This document shows, one piece after another, positions 6,824 to 14,042 of a stretch of DNA of 14,410 nt; position 1 is the first letter of the stretch; the number at the start of each line of letters is the position of its first letter. This stretch comes from Bacillota bacterium (GTDB lineage: Bacteria > Bacillota > Clostridia > Peptostreptococcales > Anaerovoracaceae). The notes beneath the pieces are model-generated. The model was not told the origin of the DNA and made no database searches. It worked only from the letters and a program-made list of their open reading frames with translations. The position numbers and the translations under genes were made by a program. Location of the stretch: positions 1 through 14,410 of the forward strand of contig JAEEIC010000034.1 of the NCBI GenBank assembly GCA_016281165.1, given 5' to 3'.

Positions 6824-8539
6824 CTACCAGCGCTTGATCTTTCTCGTCGTCGTCTTCTCGAACTCGGTCTGCCTCACGCTGAAGGCCTTGATCCTCTTGT
6901 ACATGGGCATGGAGTCATTGCAGGCCTCGACCTCCTGCCTCAGCAGGGCGCGGAGCTTCTCCTCATCGTCCGCTCCGGCCTCCCTCGCCGCGTCGAAGTC
7001 GGGGAAGATCTCGGCGCTGACGATGAGATCGCCGCTCTTGTCGTCGGTCTTGCCGGATACCACGGCCTCCTTGATGAAGCGGCTGCGGCAGAGATAGTAC
7101 TCGACCTCTTCGGGGAAGATGTTCTTGCCGTTCTTGGTCACGATGACGTTCTTCTTGCGGCCGGTGATGTACACATAGCCGGAAGCGTCCAGATAACCGT
7201 AGTCGCCCGTCCTGAGCCACCTGTCCTGCGAAAGGACCTTCGCGGTCTCCTCGGGATCCTTGTAATAGCCCAGCATGACGGAGTCGCTGCGGCAGACTAT
7301 CTCGCCCACGCCGGCCTCGTCGGGCTCGTCTATATAAAGCTCGGTGCCGGGTAGGGGCAGGCCCGCGGAGGCCGCCTTGACGGCGTAATCGGGATTCAGG
7401 GCGATGATGGGAGAGCACTCGGTCATGCCGTAGCCCTGGACCATGCGGAAGCCCATGGCGTTGAAATCGCTGATGACGTCGGGATCGATGGCGGCGGCTC
7501 CGGCTATCATCAGCTCGAGCCTGCCGCCGAAGGCCTCGTGGACCTCTTTGAACATCCTTGCCGTGCGCTTGGCCAGCCTTTTATCGATGGCGCCTATCCG
7601 GGACAGGTTCTTTATCATCTTCAGCAGGGCGCGCATCTTGTCCGCCCGGCCTTCCTTCTCGGCCTTCTTCCAGATCTTGCTGTGCATGTTCTCGAAGATC
7701 AGGGGGACCGCTATCATGTAGGTGGTCCCGGCCTCGCCCATGTTCTTCACGATGTGCTTGAGGCCCTCGCAGAAGGCCAGGGTGCCGCCCTGGTAGAGGG
7801 AGCCCAGCACGTTGGCCGAGAACTCGTAGGTATGGTGCATGGGAAGGATGGACAGGCCCACCTTCTCGCCGCTCAGGCGGTCGAGGTCGACGTATACGGC
7901 CGTGGCCTGCACGTTGCTGCAGAGGTTCCTGTGGCTGAGCATGACGCCCTTGGCCAGGCCCGTGGTGCCGGAGGTGAAGAGCAGTATCCTCATCTCGTCG
8001 GGATCGATGGGCAGCTTGTCGTATCTTCTGGTGCCGGCCGCTCTGAGCTTTCGGCCCTTTTCGATCAGGGCGTGCAGATGCAGGGCGCCCAGGTCTTCGG
8101 GGGGCTCGTCCATGCTGATCAGCCTGATCGAAGCGGCGTCGACGCCTTCCTCAGCCAGCAGTGACAAAGCTTCCCTGAGCTTGCCGGCCACCTTGGAGGA
8201 GTAGCTTATGGCATCCAGGTCCGCCCTTTTGATGAGGGCCGCGATCTCGTGCGGGGGCAGCTCCCTGTCCAGAGGGACGATGACGCCCAGACCGCAGGCG
8301 ACCGTCAGGTAGCTCACGATCCACTCATAGCGGTTCTCGCCGATGACGGCCATGCGGCAGCCCGAAAAACCGCCGTCGAGAAGGGCCGTTCCCAGGCAGT
8401 AAACGTCGTTCCTGAACTGCTCGAAGGATATCTCGAGATAGGGACCGCCCAGGCGTTCCTTGTAAAGATAGGCGGCCTTCCCGCCGTACTTCTCGGCAGA
8501 AGCGTTGAGCATGTCTCTGAGGTTTTCTATCGCCGGCAA
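6824..8539 (-). CDS. AMP-forming long-chain acyl-CoA ligase (FadD/ACSL-like)
   Basis: A 571-residue adenylate-forming enzyme that would activate a carboxylic acid with ATP and CoA. Motifs in order: FTSGTTGLAKGVMLSHRN (188-205, ATP loop), PMHHTYEF (233-240), QGYGMTE (368-374), RTGDYGYL (443-450), GRKKN (460-464) and the C-terminal lysine region EKTTTRKIKR, with Lys567 as the expected acyl-adenylate lysine. The length and the block FAMGFRMVQGYGMTECSP-like region fit long-chain fatty-acid ligases. The frame is open to an ATG at 8599, but that stretch contains a TATAAT box. A TTG at 8539 with AGGGAGG exactly 6 bases upstream is the better start and begins the protein where homologous folds do (PAIENLRDML). 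It heads the leftward transcript. No beta-oxidation genes are near, so lipid salvage or activation of another acid are both open. The gene lies divergent to rnfC. Confidence 0.9.
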   Translation of the reverse strand: MPAIENLRDMLNASAEKYGGKAAYLYKERLGGPYLEISFEQFRNDVYCLGTALLDGGFSGCRMAVIGENRYEWIVSYLTVACGLGVIVPLDRELPPHEIAALIKRADLDAISYSSKVAGKLREALSLLAEEGVDAASIRLISMDEPPEDLGALHLHALIEKGRKLRAAGTRRYDKLPIDPDEMRILLFTSGTTGLAKGVMLSHRNLCSNVQATAVYVDLDRLSGEKVGLSILPMHHTYEFSANVLGSLYQGGTLAFCEGLKHIVKNMGEAGTTYMIAVPLIFENMHSKIWKKAEKEGRADKMRALLKMIKNLSRIGAIDKRLAKRTARMFKEVHEAFGGRLELMIAGAAAIDPDVISDFNAMGFRMVQGYGMTECSPIIALNPDYAVKAASAGLPLPGTELYIDEPDEAGVGEIVCRSDSVMLGYYKDPEETAKVLSQDRWLRTGDYGYLDASGYVYITGRKKNVIVTKNGKNIFPEEVEYYLCRSRFIKEAVVSGKTDDKSGDLIVSAEIFPDFDAAREAGADDEEKLRALLRQEVEACNDSMPMYKRIKAFSVRQTEFEKTTTRKIKRW

Positions 8540-8545
8540 GGAGCA

Positions 8546-8552
8546 CCTCCCT
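8546..8552 (-). promoter_or_regulatory. ribosome binding site that fixes the TTG start of the acyl-CoA ligase
   Basis: AGGGAGG on the minus strand followed by a 6-base spacer and TTG. None of the in-frame ATG codons further upstream has a comparable site. Confidence 0.8.
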
Positions 8553-8564
8553 GAAGTCGTCATC

Positions 8565-8596
8565 ATTATACGCGCATTACGAAAAAGGCCTGTCAG
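8565..8596 (-). promoter_or_regulatory. putative promoter of the leftward (acyl-CoA ligase) transcript
   Basis: A perfect TATAAT at 8565-8570 (minus strand) would start transcription about 19 bases before the TTG codon, just upstream of the AGGGAGG site. The best -35 match is CTGACA at 8591-8596, with an over-long 20-base spacer, so the -35 is uncertain or factor-assisted. Confidence 0.5.
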
Positions 8597-8652
8597 CAAG
8601 CCTGCACTATTATATCAGTCCTGTCAAGAATGCGCAAGCCGCTGATGCCGTC

Positions 8653-8680
8653 CTTTACTTTTCCCCTGTTTCGTTATAAT
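8653..8680 (+). promoter_or_regulatory. putative rnf operon promoter
   Basis: TATAAT at 8675-8680 with a CTTTAC/TTTACT -35-like element at 8653-8659 (spacer 15-16). It would give a leader of roughly 45-50 bases before the rnfC ATG. A second TATAAT at 8712-8717 lies so close to the ATG that its transcript would barely include the ribosome site, so the upstream box is preferred. Confidence 0.45.
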
Positions 8681-8698
8681 ATATCTTGAATATGTATT
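8678..8698. promoter_or_regulatory. imperfect palindrome, possible operator
   Basis: A 21-base AT-rich inverted repeat centred on 8688, with arms AATATATCTT and AATATGTATT matching at 8 of 10 positions. It overlaps the TATAAT box and expected start of the rnf transcript, where a repressor would act. It does not match the Rex consensus (TTGTGAA spaced from TTCACAA). In AT-rich DNA such a repeat can arise by chance. Confidence 0.25.
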
Positions 8699-8734
8699 GC
8701 GTTGACTACTATATAATTGGACAGCGGAGTGACG

Positions 8735-10066
8735 ATGCTTCTTTCCTCGGCGAAAAAGGGAATATATCTTAAGAGCCACAAGGCGACCAGACAGATGTCG
8801 GTCATGCCCCTGACTCTTCCTGCCGAGGTGCGCATACCCATGACCCACGGAAGAGCGGCGTCCTGCCGTCCCCTGGTCAAAGCAGGAGACAAGGTCGGCG
8901 TCGGCCAGCTCATTGGAGAGGCCGAAGGGCCCTTCGCGGTGCCTGTGCACAGCAGCGTCTCCGGCACGGTGACGGGGATAGAAGAGCTCCCCTCCCGCCT
9001 CGGCATGAACGATCTTCACGTGGTGATAAAGACCGACGGCAGGCAGAGCAGCGCCGAAGACCTGCGTCCGCCCGTGATCGGGAGCAGGGAAGAGTTCCTC
9101 AGGGCCGTGAGAGACAGCGGCCTGGTGGGTCTGGGCGGGGAAGGCTTTCCCACCGCCCTCAAGCTCGACAGCGCCGGGCAGGCCATAGACAGCCTGCTGC
9201 TCAACGGCGCCGAGTGCGAGCCCTTCGTCACCTCCGACCACCGCAACATGGTCGCCTACGCCAGAGAGCTCGTGCAGGGAGCCGCGGCTCTCATGAGATA
9301 CCTGAGCATCAGGGAGACCCTGATAGGAGTGCAGGCGGACAAGCAGGACGCCCTGGACCTCATCGCCGCCCAGTGCGAGGGGATGGACAGCATAAACGCC
9401 GCGCCTCTCTCGCGGATCTTCCCCGCCGGCGAGGAGACTCTTCTGATAAGAGAGCTGCGGGGGACGGAGCTCCCCCTGGGAGGCCGCCCCGCCGACAAGA
9501 ACATACTGGTGCTGAACGTCAGCACCGTCATAAAGCTCGAGCAGTATCTGGTGACCGGCATGCCCCTGGTCTCAAGGACCGTGACCGTCGACGGCGACGT
9601 GATCGCCAGGCCCATGAACGTCGAGGTCCCCATTGGGACGGCGATGGGCGAGGTGCTGCGCTTCTGCGGAGCCGACGAGGGCTCCTTAAGGAAGCTCATC
9701 GCGGGAGGCCCCATGACGGGGACCGCCCTGCCCGATACCGGCTTTTATACCACCAAGACAGACAACGCCCTGATATGCTTTTCGGCCTACAGGGCGGAAA
9801 GAGACCGCGAGACGGCCTGCATAAACTGCGGGCGCTGCATAGACAGCTGCCCCGAGGGCCTGCTGCCCGGCCTGCTCTTCAAGGCCTGGCGCGAAAGAGA
9901 CGAAAAGGCCTTGAGAGACGGCCTGCTCTCCGCCTGCAGCGGCTGCGGCTGCTGCAGCTACGTCTGCCCGGCCAGGAAGCAGATAAGCTTCGAGCTCGGT
10001 CTCGCTAAGCAGTTCCTCATGAAAAAAGAGAGCGAAAACGCGGAAGGAGGATCGGATGAGCGCTGA
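8735..10066 (+). CDS. rnfC: Rnf complex subunit C (NADH-binding, peripheral)
   Basis: A 443-residue protein, the usual clostridial length. Parts in order: an N-terminal barrel with PVHSSVSGTVTGIE (70-83), a flavin/NADH region GLVGLGGEGFPTALKL (129-144), NGAECEPFVTSDHR (157-170), a SLBB-like section, and two [4Fe-4S] motifs, Cys362/365/368/372 and Cys401/404/407/411, each of CxxCxxCxxxCP type. RnfC sits on the cytoplasmic side and exchanges electrons with NAD(H) via FMN. The start ATG at 8735 follows GGAG by 5 bases; an in-frame TTG at 8717 overlaps a TATAAT box and has no ribosome site. It opens the operon and overlaps rnfD by 11 bases. The glycine-rich loop reads GLGGEGFPT, with Glu where Ala is common. 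Confidence 0.95.
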   Translation: MLLSSAKKGIYLKSHKATRQMSVMPLTLPAEVRIPMTHGRAASCRPLVKAGDKVGVGQLIGEAEGPFAVPVHSSVSGTVTGIEELPSRLGMNDLHVVIKTDGRQSSAEDLRPPVIGSREEFLRAVRDSGLVGLGGEGFPTALKLDSAGQAIDSLLLNGAECEPFVTSDHRNMVAYARELVQGAAALMRYLSIRETLIGVQADKQDALDLIAAQCEGMDSINAAPLSRIFPAGEETLLIRELRGTELPLGGRPADKNILVLNVSTVIKLEQYLVTGMPLVSRTVTVDGDVIARPMNVEVPIGTAMGEVLRFCGADEGSLRKLIAGGPMTGTALPDTGFYTTKTDNALICFSAYRAERDRETACINCGRCIDSCPEGLLPGLLFKAWRERDEKALRDGLLSACSGCGCCSYVCPARKQISFELGLAKQFLMKKESENAEGGSDER

Positions 10067-11048
10067 AAAGATGCTCGCGGTATCCCCCGCGCCCCATATA
10101 AACGCCCAGGCCGACACCGCCTTCTATATGAAGAGGGTGTGCCTCGCCCTGCTGCCCGCCCAGATCTGGGCCGTATACATCTTCGGGTCCCGCGCCCTGG
10201 CGGCCTCGGCCGTCTCGGTCATATCCTGCGTGGGCTTCGAGTGGATCTTCAGAAGGATGCTGGGCCGTCCGCAGACTGTCGGCGACTGGAGCGCCGTCGT
10301 GACGGGCCTTATACTGGCCATGAGCCTTCCCGCCGGCCTTCCCGTCTACATGATCGTGACAGGCGCCTTCGCCGCCATCGTGGTGACCAAGCAGCTCTTC
10401 GGCGGCATAGGGCAGAATTTCGCCAACCCCGCCCTGGTGGGGAGGACAGTGCTCTTCTTCAGCTTCCAGAACGAGATGCAGCGCTTCATCGTGACCCCGA
10501 GGATGAGCCAGATAATGATAAACGCGGCCGGAGGCCCCGGCGTCATGCTCTCGGCAGACGCCGTCAGCGGCGCGACTCCCCTGGTCCTCTTCTCCAACGC
10601 CAGGACCCTGCCCTCCAACACGGAGATGTTCCTGGGCCTGATCAACGGCTCGATGGGAGAGATCTCCGCCCTGGCCCTCCTCATAGGGGGCATATATCTC
10701 TGCGCGAGAAAGATAATCAGCCCGGTGATACCCCTGTCGTACACGCTCACGGTCATGGCGGTGGCCCTCTTCTGGGGCTTTGACCCTGTGTTCCACCTCT
10801 GCGCGGGCGGAGTCATGCTGGCGGCCTTCTTCATGGCGACCGACTACACCACCAGCCCCATGCTCAGGAGCGGCAAGCTCATCTACGGCATAGGCTGCGG
10901 CCTTCTGACCATGTATTTCCGGGTGTACACCTCCTTCCCCGAGGGGATATCCACGGCGATGCTCTTCATGAACGCGCTGACCCCCCAGATCGACAGGCTG
11001 ACCGTGAGGATCAGGCTGAAAAGACTGGCGAAAAGGAGGGACGTCTGA
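10056..11048 (+). CDS. rnfD: Rnf complex subunit D (membrane, covalent FMN)
   Basis: A 330-residue multi-pass membrane protein of the RnfD/NqrB family. It carries the flavinylation motif DAVSGATPL, where Thr174 would be linked to FMN by ApbE. Other family blocks are FGGIGQNFANPALVGR (115-130), NGSMGEISALALLIGG and ATDYTTSP near the C-terminal third. RnfD is thought to be part of the ion path in the membrane core. A strong GGAAGGAGG site precedes the ATG, and the gene overlaps the rnfC end by 11 bases. The next start overlaps its stop (TGATG). Confidence 0.95.
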   Translation: MSAEKMLAVSPAPHINAQADTAFYMKRVCLALLPAQIWAVYIFGSRALAASAVSVISCVGFEWIFRRMLGRPQTVGDWSAVVTGLILAMSLPAGLPVYMIVTGAFAAIVVTKQLFGGIGQNFANPALVGRTVLFFSFQNEMQRFIVTPRMSQIMINAAGGPGVMLSADAVSGATPLVLFSNARTLPSNTEMFLGLINGSMGEISALALLIGGIYLCARKIISPVIPLSYTLTVMAVALFWGFDPVFHLCAGGVMLAAFFMATDYTTSPMLRSGKLIYGIGCGLLTMYFRVYTSFPEGISTAMLFMNALTPQIDRLTVRIRLKRLAKRRDV

Positions 11049-11605
11049 TGGCAGATAAGAAGAGCCCCCTCTCGGCTGTCATAGTGATATGCTCCATCTG
11101 CCTCGTGGCTTCCCTGCTTTTGACTCTGACCTATCAGGCCTCGGAGGAGAACGTCAGGGCCAACAGCCTTAAGCAGGAACAGGCGCTCATGACGGAGCTC
11201 CTGCCCGAGGGCGACAGCTTCTCCCAGGTCGGGATGAACCTGATGGAGGGAGTGAGCGGCGTCTGGAAGGCCGACAACGGGGCCGGCTGGATAGTCGCCA
11301 GCAGCGCCAACGGCCATCAGGGCGAGATAAGCGTGATGACCGGCATCAGCGCCAGCGGAAAGATAAGCGGAGTCCGCGTGACCGATATCGGCGGGGAGAA
11401 CCCCGGCATCGCCGGCAGGCTCAGCAAGGGATCGTACCTGGAGCAGTATAAGGGCGCTTCGGGCATCACTTCCCTCGCCCCCCGCAGCGGACTGCGTTAC
11501 ATAGAGGCGGTCAGCGGCGCGACCCAGAGCTCGGCCGCGGTATTCAGCTGCGTCAGCCTCGCCCTCATGCAGATACAGGAGATGGAGAGCGGAGACATCG
11601 AATGA
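11048..11605 (+). CDS. rnfG: Rnf complex subunit G (FMN-binding, extracytoplasmic)
   Basis: A 185-residue protein with one N-terminal membrane helix (about 9-29) and an FMN-binding domain outside the membrane. Family blocks include GGENPGIAGRL (115-124) and EAVSGATQSSAAV (153-165), where Thr159 would carry covalent FMN. The usual motif is Dxx(S/T)GAT(S/T). Here the acidic residue is Glu rather than Asp and the residue after Thr is Gln, so it is slightly off consensus. RnfG passes electrons between the RnfA/E cluster and RnfD. Start and stop overlap both neighbours (TGATG and ATGA), indicating coupled translation. Confidence 0.93.
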   Translation: MADKKSPLSAVIVICSICLVASLLLTLTYQASEENVRANSLKQEQALMTELLPEGDSFSQVGMNLMEGVSGVWKADNGAGWIVASSANGHQGEISVMTGISASGKISGVRVTDIGGENPGIAGRLSKGSYLEQYKGASGITSLAPRSGLRYIEAVSGATQSSAAVFSCVSLALMQIQEMESGDIE

Positions 11606-12285
11606 ACAGAAAGAGCAGAAAGGACATATTCTTAAACGGCGTCATATTCGAGAACCCGCTGCTGGTCCTGGCTCTGGGCGTCTGCCCGGCCCTTTCGGTC
11701 ACCGTCACGGCCTCGGCCGGCCTTGCCATGGGACTTTCCATGCTCTTCGTGACGCTCTGCTCCTGCGTCATGATATCCGCCCTTAAGAAAGTCATACCCG
11801 CCAAGGTCAGGATACCCTGCTGGATGGTCATCATCGGCACCTTCGTGACCGTGGCGAGACTGATCATAGCAGCCTATATCCCCGCTCTCGAGAGCAGGCT
11901 GGGCGTATATCTGCCCCTGATGGTGGTGAACTGCGCCATCTTCGGCCGCTTCGAGAGCTTCGCCAGCAGGAACAGCATCGTGAATTCCGCCGTGGACGCC
12001 CTCGGAACGGGCCTGGGCTACACTCTGGCCCTTACCCTCGCCGGCGCCGTAAGAGAGCTCTTCGGCTCGGGAACGGTCTTCGGCCTTCCCGTCAGCCTGG
12101 CCGGCGCCAGGCCCGCCGTCCTCTTCCTCTTCGCTCCCGGAGGCCTCTTCACCCTGGGGATGATGATGGCCGCCGCGAACAAGCTCAGCAGGGGAAGAGC
12201 GGCGCAGAAGCAGAAAGACAGGTGCATGAGCTGTCCCGCCGGGACGGTCTGCCCCATGAACGGAAAGGGAGGCTGCGAGAGATGA
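11602..12285 (+). CDS. rnfE: Rnf complex subunit E (membrane, shared Fe-S site)
   Basis: A 227-residue RnfE/NqrD-family membrane protein. The two half-sites that hold the intramembrane cluster with RnfA are visible: GVCPALSVT (Cys28) and VVNCAIFGRFESFASRN (Cys111). Further blocks are DALGTGLGYTLALTLAGAVRE and a helix ending near residue 192. The last 30 residues form a basic, Gly-rich tail with Cys208, Cys211, Cys217 and Cys225 (CMSC...C...C). Such a tail is not needed in the core family and might bind a metal or cluster. The start overlaps rnfG by ATGA, and its own stop overlaps rnfA in the same way. Confidence 0.95.
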   Translation: MNRKSRKDIFLNGVIFENPLLVLALGVCPALSVTVTASAGLAMGLSMLFVTLCSCVMISALKKVIPAKVRIPCWMVIIGTFVTVARLIIAAYIPALESRLGVYLPLMVVNCAIFGRFESFASRNSIVNSAVDALGTGLGYTLALTLAGAVRELFGSGTVFGLPVSLAGARPAVLFLFAPGGLFTLGMMMAAANKLSRGRAAQKQKDRCMSCPAGTVCPMNGKGGCER

Positions 12286-12875
12286 AGGATTTCTTCTACA
12301 TCATCATCGGCGCGGTCCTCGTCAACAACGTGGTGCTGATCAGGACCATGGGAGTCTGCCCCCTCTTCGGAGCCTCGGGAGACAGGCGCGCCGCGCACGG
12401 CATGTCGGCCGCGGTCTGCCTCATCATGGTGCTCTCCACCGCCGCCGCCTGGCCGGTATACAGGCTGGTCCTCGTGCCCCTGGGCATAGGATACATGGAG
12501 ACCGTGGTCTTCGTCCTGATCATAGGCGGCCTGGTCCAGCTGGCAGAGACAGCGATAGAGAGCTTTTTCCCCGCCCTGAGGGAAAAGCTGGGCATATATC
12601 TCCCCCTGACCGCTTCCAACTGCGCGGTCCTGGGGCTGCTCGAGCAGAACGTGAGGGAAGGACGCGAACTGGGCTACTCCCTCATCAGCGCGCTGGGCTG
12701 CGGGCTCGGTTTCTGGCTCGTCATGTATCTCTTCGAGGGCATAAAGAGCCGCGTGGACCGCAGCGACATACCCGAGAGCTTCAAGGGCATGCCTTCATAC
12801 CTGATCGCGGCGGCCATACTCGGGCTCTCCTTCATGGGGCTCACGGGCCTTCTGGACGGCCTGTTCGGCATGTAG
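12282..12875 (+). CDS. rnfA: Rnf complex subunit A (membrane, shared Fe-S site)
   Basis: A 197-residue RnfA/NqrE-family protein, the typical length. VNNVVLIRTMGVCPLFGAS (14-32) supplies Cys26 and TASNCAVLGLL (110-120) supplies Cys114; with the matching cysteines of RnfE these are the expected ligands of the cluster between the two antiparallel subunits. Six membrane helices fit the hydrophobic pattern. The ATG at 12282 overlaps the rnfE stop (ATGA), and GGGAGG lies about 11 bases upstream. The frame is open further upstream, but that part only shadows the end of rnfE. Confidence 0.95.
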   Translation: MKDFFYIIIGAVLVNNVVLIRTMGVCPLFGASGDRRAAHGMSAAVCLIMVLSTAAAWPVYRLVLVPLGIGYMETVVFVLIIGGLVQLAETAIESFFPALREKLGIYLPLTASNCAVLGLLEQNVREGRELGYSLISALGCGLGFWLVMYLFEGIKSRVDRSDIPESFKGMPSYLIAAAILGLSFMGLTGLLDGLFGM

Positions 12876-12893
12876 GGCGGTAAAGGAGGACAG

Positions 12894-13547
12894 ATGGACA
12901 TATTCATAAACGCCTCCGCCGCCGTCGTCGGCCTCGGATTCATATTCGGTCTCGCCGCCGTCATTTTCGCTTCCTTCGGCAGAAAAAAGGACGCGGCGGA
13001 AGCTCCCAAAGAGAGCGCCGGCGAAGAGAAGCGGGCCGCGGTGGTCTGCTGCACCGGCATAGACCAGGTCTGCGAAAGAAAACTCGACTATCAGGGTCCC
13101 GCCAGCTGCGCCGCGGCCGCGGCCATCTTTCAGGGACCGCTCACCTGTCCCGCCGCCTGCCTGGGCGGAGGAGACTGCGTCCCGGCCTGCCCCAGCAGGG
13201 CGATAGTGCTGCGCAACGGCCTTGCCATGGTCAAAAAAGAGCTCTGCGACGGCTGCGGGGCCTGCCTCGGCTCCTGCCCCAGAGGACTCATAAAGCTGCT
13301 TCCCGCCGGCACTGCCTACGCGGCCTGCAGTCTCAAGGGCGCGGACAGAGGCGAAGACGTGATATGCGGCGCCGGCTGCGACGGCTGCGGGCTCTGCGCC
13401 GTGATCTGCCCCAAGGGCGCCATCAGGACGGAGGGCAAGCTCCCCATCATAGACGAAACGCTCTGCGACGGCTGCGGGCTCTGTCTCAAGTCCTGCCCGA
13501 GAAATATCATCCACATCCTTTCCGACGATGTGCTTAAGGAGGTCTAA
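12894..13547 (+). CDS. rnfB: Rnf complex subunit B, variant lacking the membrane-proximal FeS domain
   Basis: A 217-residue protein with an N-terminal membrane helix (about 8-28), then straight to the RnfB ferredoxin region. It carries four cluster motifs: Cys85/89/95/99 (CPAACLGGGDCVPACP, the RnfB-specific spacing), Cys118/121/124/128, Cys162/165/168/172 and Cys191/194/197/201. Further cysteines at 52, 53, 60 and 72 belong to the conserved linker preceding them. RnfB accepts electrons from ferredoxin in the cytoplasm. Normal RnfB has a further [4Fe-4S] domain (PF04060, with a GCGxxGC motif) between the helix and this region. Here only a charged linker of about 20 residues (30-49) occupies that place. 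A strong AAAGGAGG precedes the ATG. The frame is intact, so this looks like real domain loss rather than an assembly error. Confidence 0.93.
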   Translation: MDIFINASAAVVGLGFIFGLAAVIFASFGRKKDAAEAPKESAGEEKRAAVVCCTGIDQVCERKLDYQGPASCAAAAAIFQGPLTCPAACLGGGDCVPACPSRAIVLRNGLAMVKKELCDGCGACLGSCPRGLIKLLPAGTAYAACSLKGADRGEDVICGAGCDGCGLCAVICPKGAIRTEGKLPIIDETLCDGCGLCLKSCPRNIIHILSDDVLKEV

Positions 13548-14042
13548 ATGTCAGACACGGGTATATTGATCCCCATCGCGCTGGTATACATGATACTGGC
13601 CCTGGTCTTCCCGGTCAAAAAAGGCGGACAGCCCGCCCTGCCCTGGCTCATTTCGATATGCCTGCAGGCCGGGACCGTGTATATGTTCGGGACCATTGAG
13701 AGCGCGGTCGCGGAGGCGGTCCCCGGACTGCTCGAGGCCATGGGCTCGAACCTGTATTTCGACGCCGGCGAATACCGGCTGATCGCCGTCGCTCTGTGCG
13801 TCACAGTCAACCTGCTGTTCATACTTATAATAAACGGGCTCTACGTCTCTTCCCAGAAGCGCCGGGCGGCCAGAGAGGAAGAGCGCATGCGCGCCGAACT
13901 GGGCGCCGAAAGAGCCGAACAGGCCGCGAAGGCCGAGCAGCTGCAGAAAGACATCGCGGCCGCCGCGATAAGCATCAATTCATCCGGCGGCGAGGATACC
14001 AAGTCAGGCAGAAGATCGAGAAAAGAAAGGGGTGCAAGATGA
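13548..14042 (+). CDS. unrecognised three-helix membrane protein with charged coiled-coil tail (possible Rnf accessory)
   Basis: I do not recognise this 164-residue family. Three hydrophobic segments (about 5-22, 33-50 and 78-99) are followed by a long, highly charged tail. It is rich in Arg, Glu and Ala, and helix-forming from about 102 to 140 (likely coiled coil). It ends in a basic Ser/Gly/Arg stretch. By the positive-inside rule the tail should be cytoplasmic. There is no cluster-type cysteine motif (Cys38 and Cys84 only). The ATG directly follows the rnfB TAA with AAGGAGG in the end of rnfB, and its stop overlaps the next gene (ATGA), so it is made together with Rnf. A scaffold or accessory role for the Rnf complex is inference from position alone. 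Confidence 0.8.
   Translation: MSDTGILIPIALVYMILALVFPVKKGGQPALPWLISICLQAGTVYMFGTIESAVAEAVPGLLEAMGSNLYFDAGEYRLIAVALCVTVNLLFILIINGLYVSSQKRRAAREEERMRAELGAERAEQAAKAEQLQKDIAAAAISINSSGGEDTKSGRRSRKERGAR

Larger units (their letters stand above)
8540..8734. other. divergent intergenic control region
   Basis: A 195-base AT-rich region separates the leftward acyl-CoA ligase group from the rightward rnf operon. It holds TATAAT boxes for each direction, a repeated CCTGTCA (8590-8596 and 8620-8626), and an imperfect AT-rich palindrome near the rnf side. I see no riboswitch-like fold or small ORF in it. Confidence 0.7.

Noticed and set aside
5561..7354. 597-residue plus-strand open frame
   Set aside because: It lies antisense to the binding lipoprotein and acyl-CoA ligase, which have clear family motifs. 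The translation is rich in Gly, Ala, Val and His with no recognisable motif, typical of an antisense frame in GC-rich DNA.
8678..8698. Rex (redox repressor) operator for rnf
   Set aside because: The palindrome does not fit TTGTGAA-N4-TTCACAA; kept only as an unnamed candidate operator.
8624..9241. 205-residue minus-strand frame crossing the rnf promoter region
   Set aside because: Mostly antisense to rnfC, ends in the intergenic region, and has no recognisable domain.
10017..10796. 259-residue minus-strand frame opposite rnfD
   Set aside because: Shadow of rnfD/rnfC; low-information His/Gly/Glu-rich translation.
12894..13000. frameshift or internal deletion error in rnfB
   Set aside because: The frame is continuous and the linker has normal charged composition and codon use. 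The other frames in this stretch do not encode a GCGxxGC domain.
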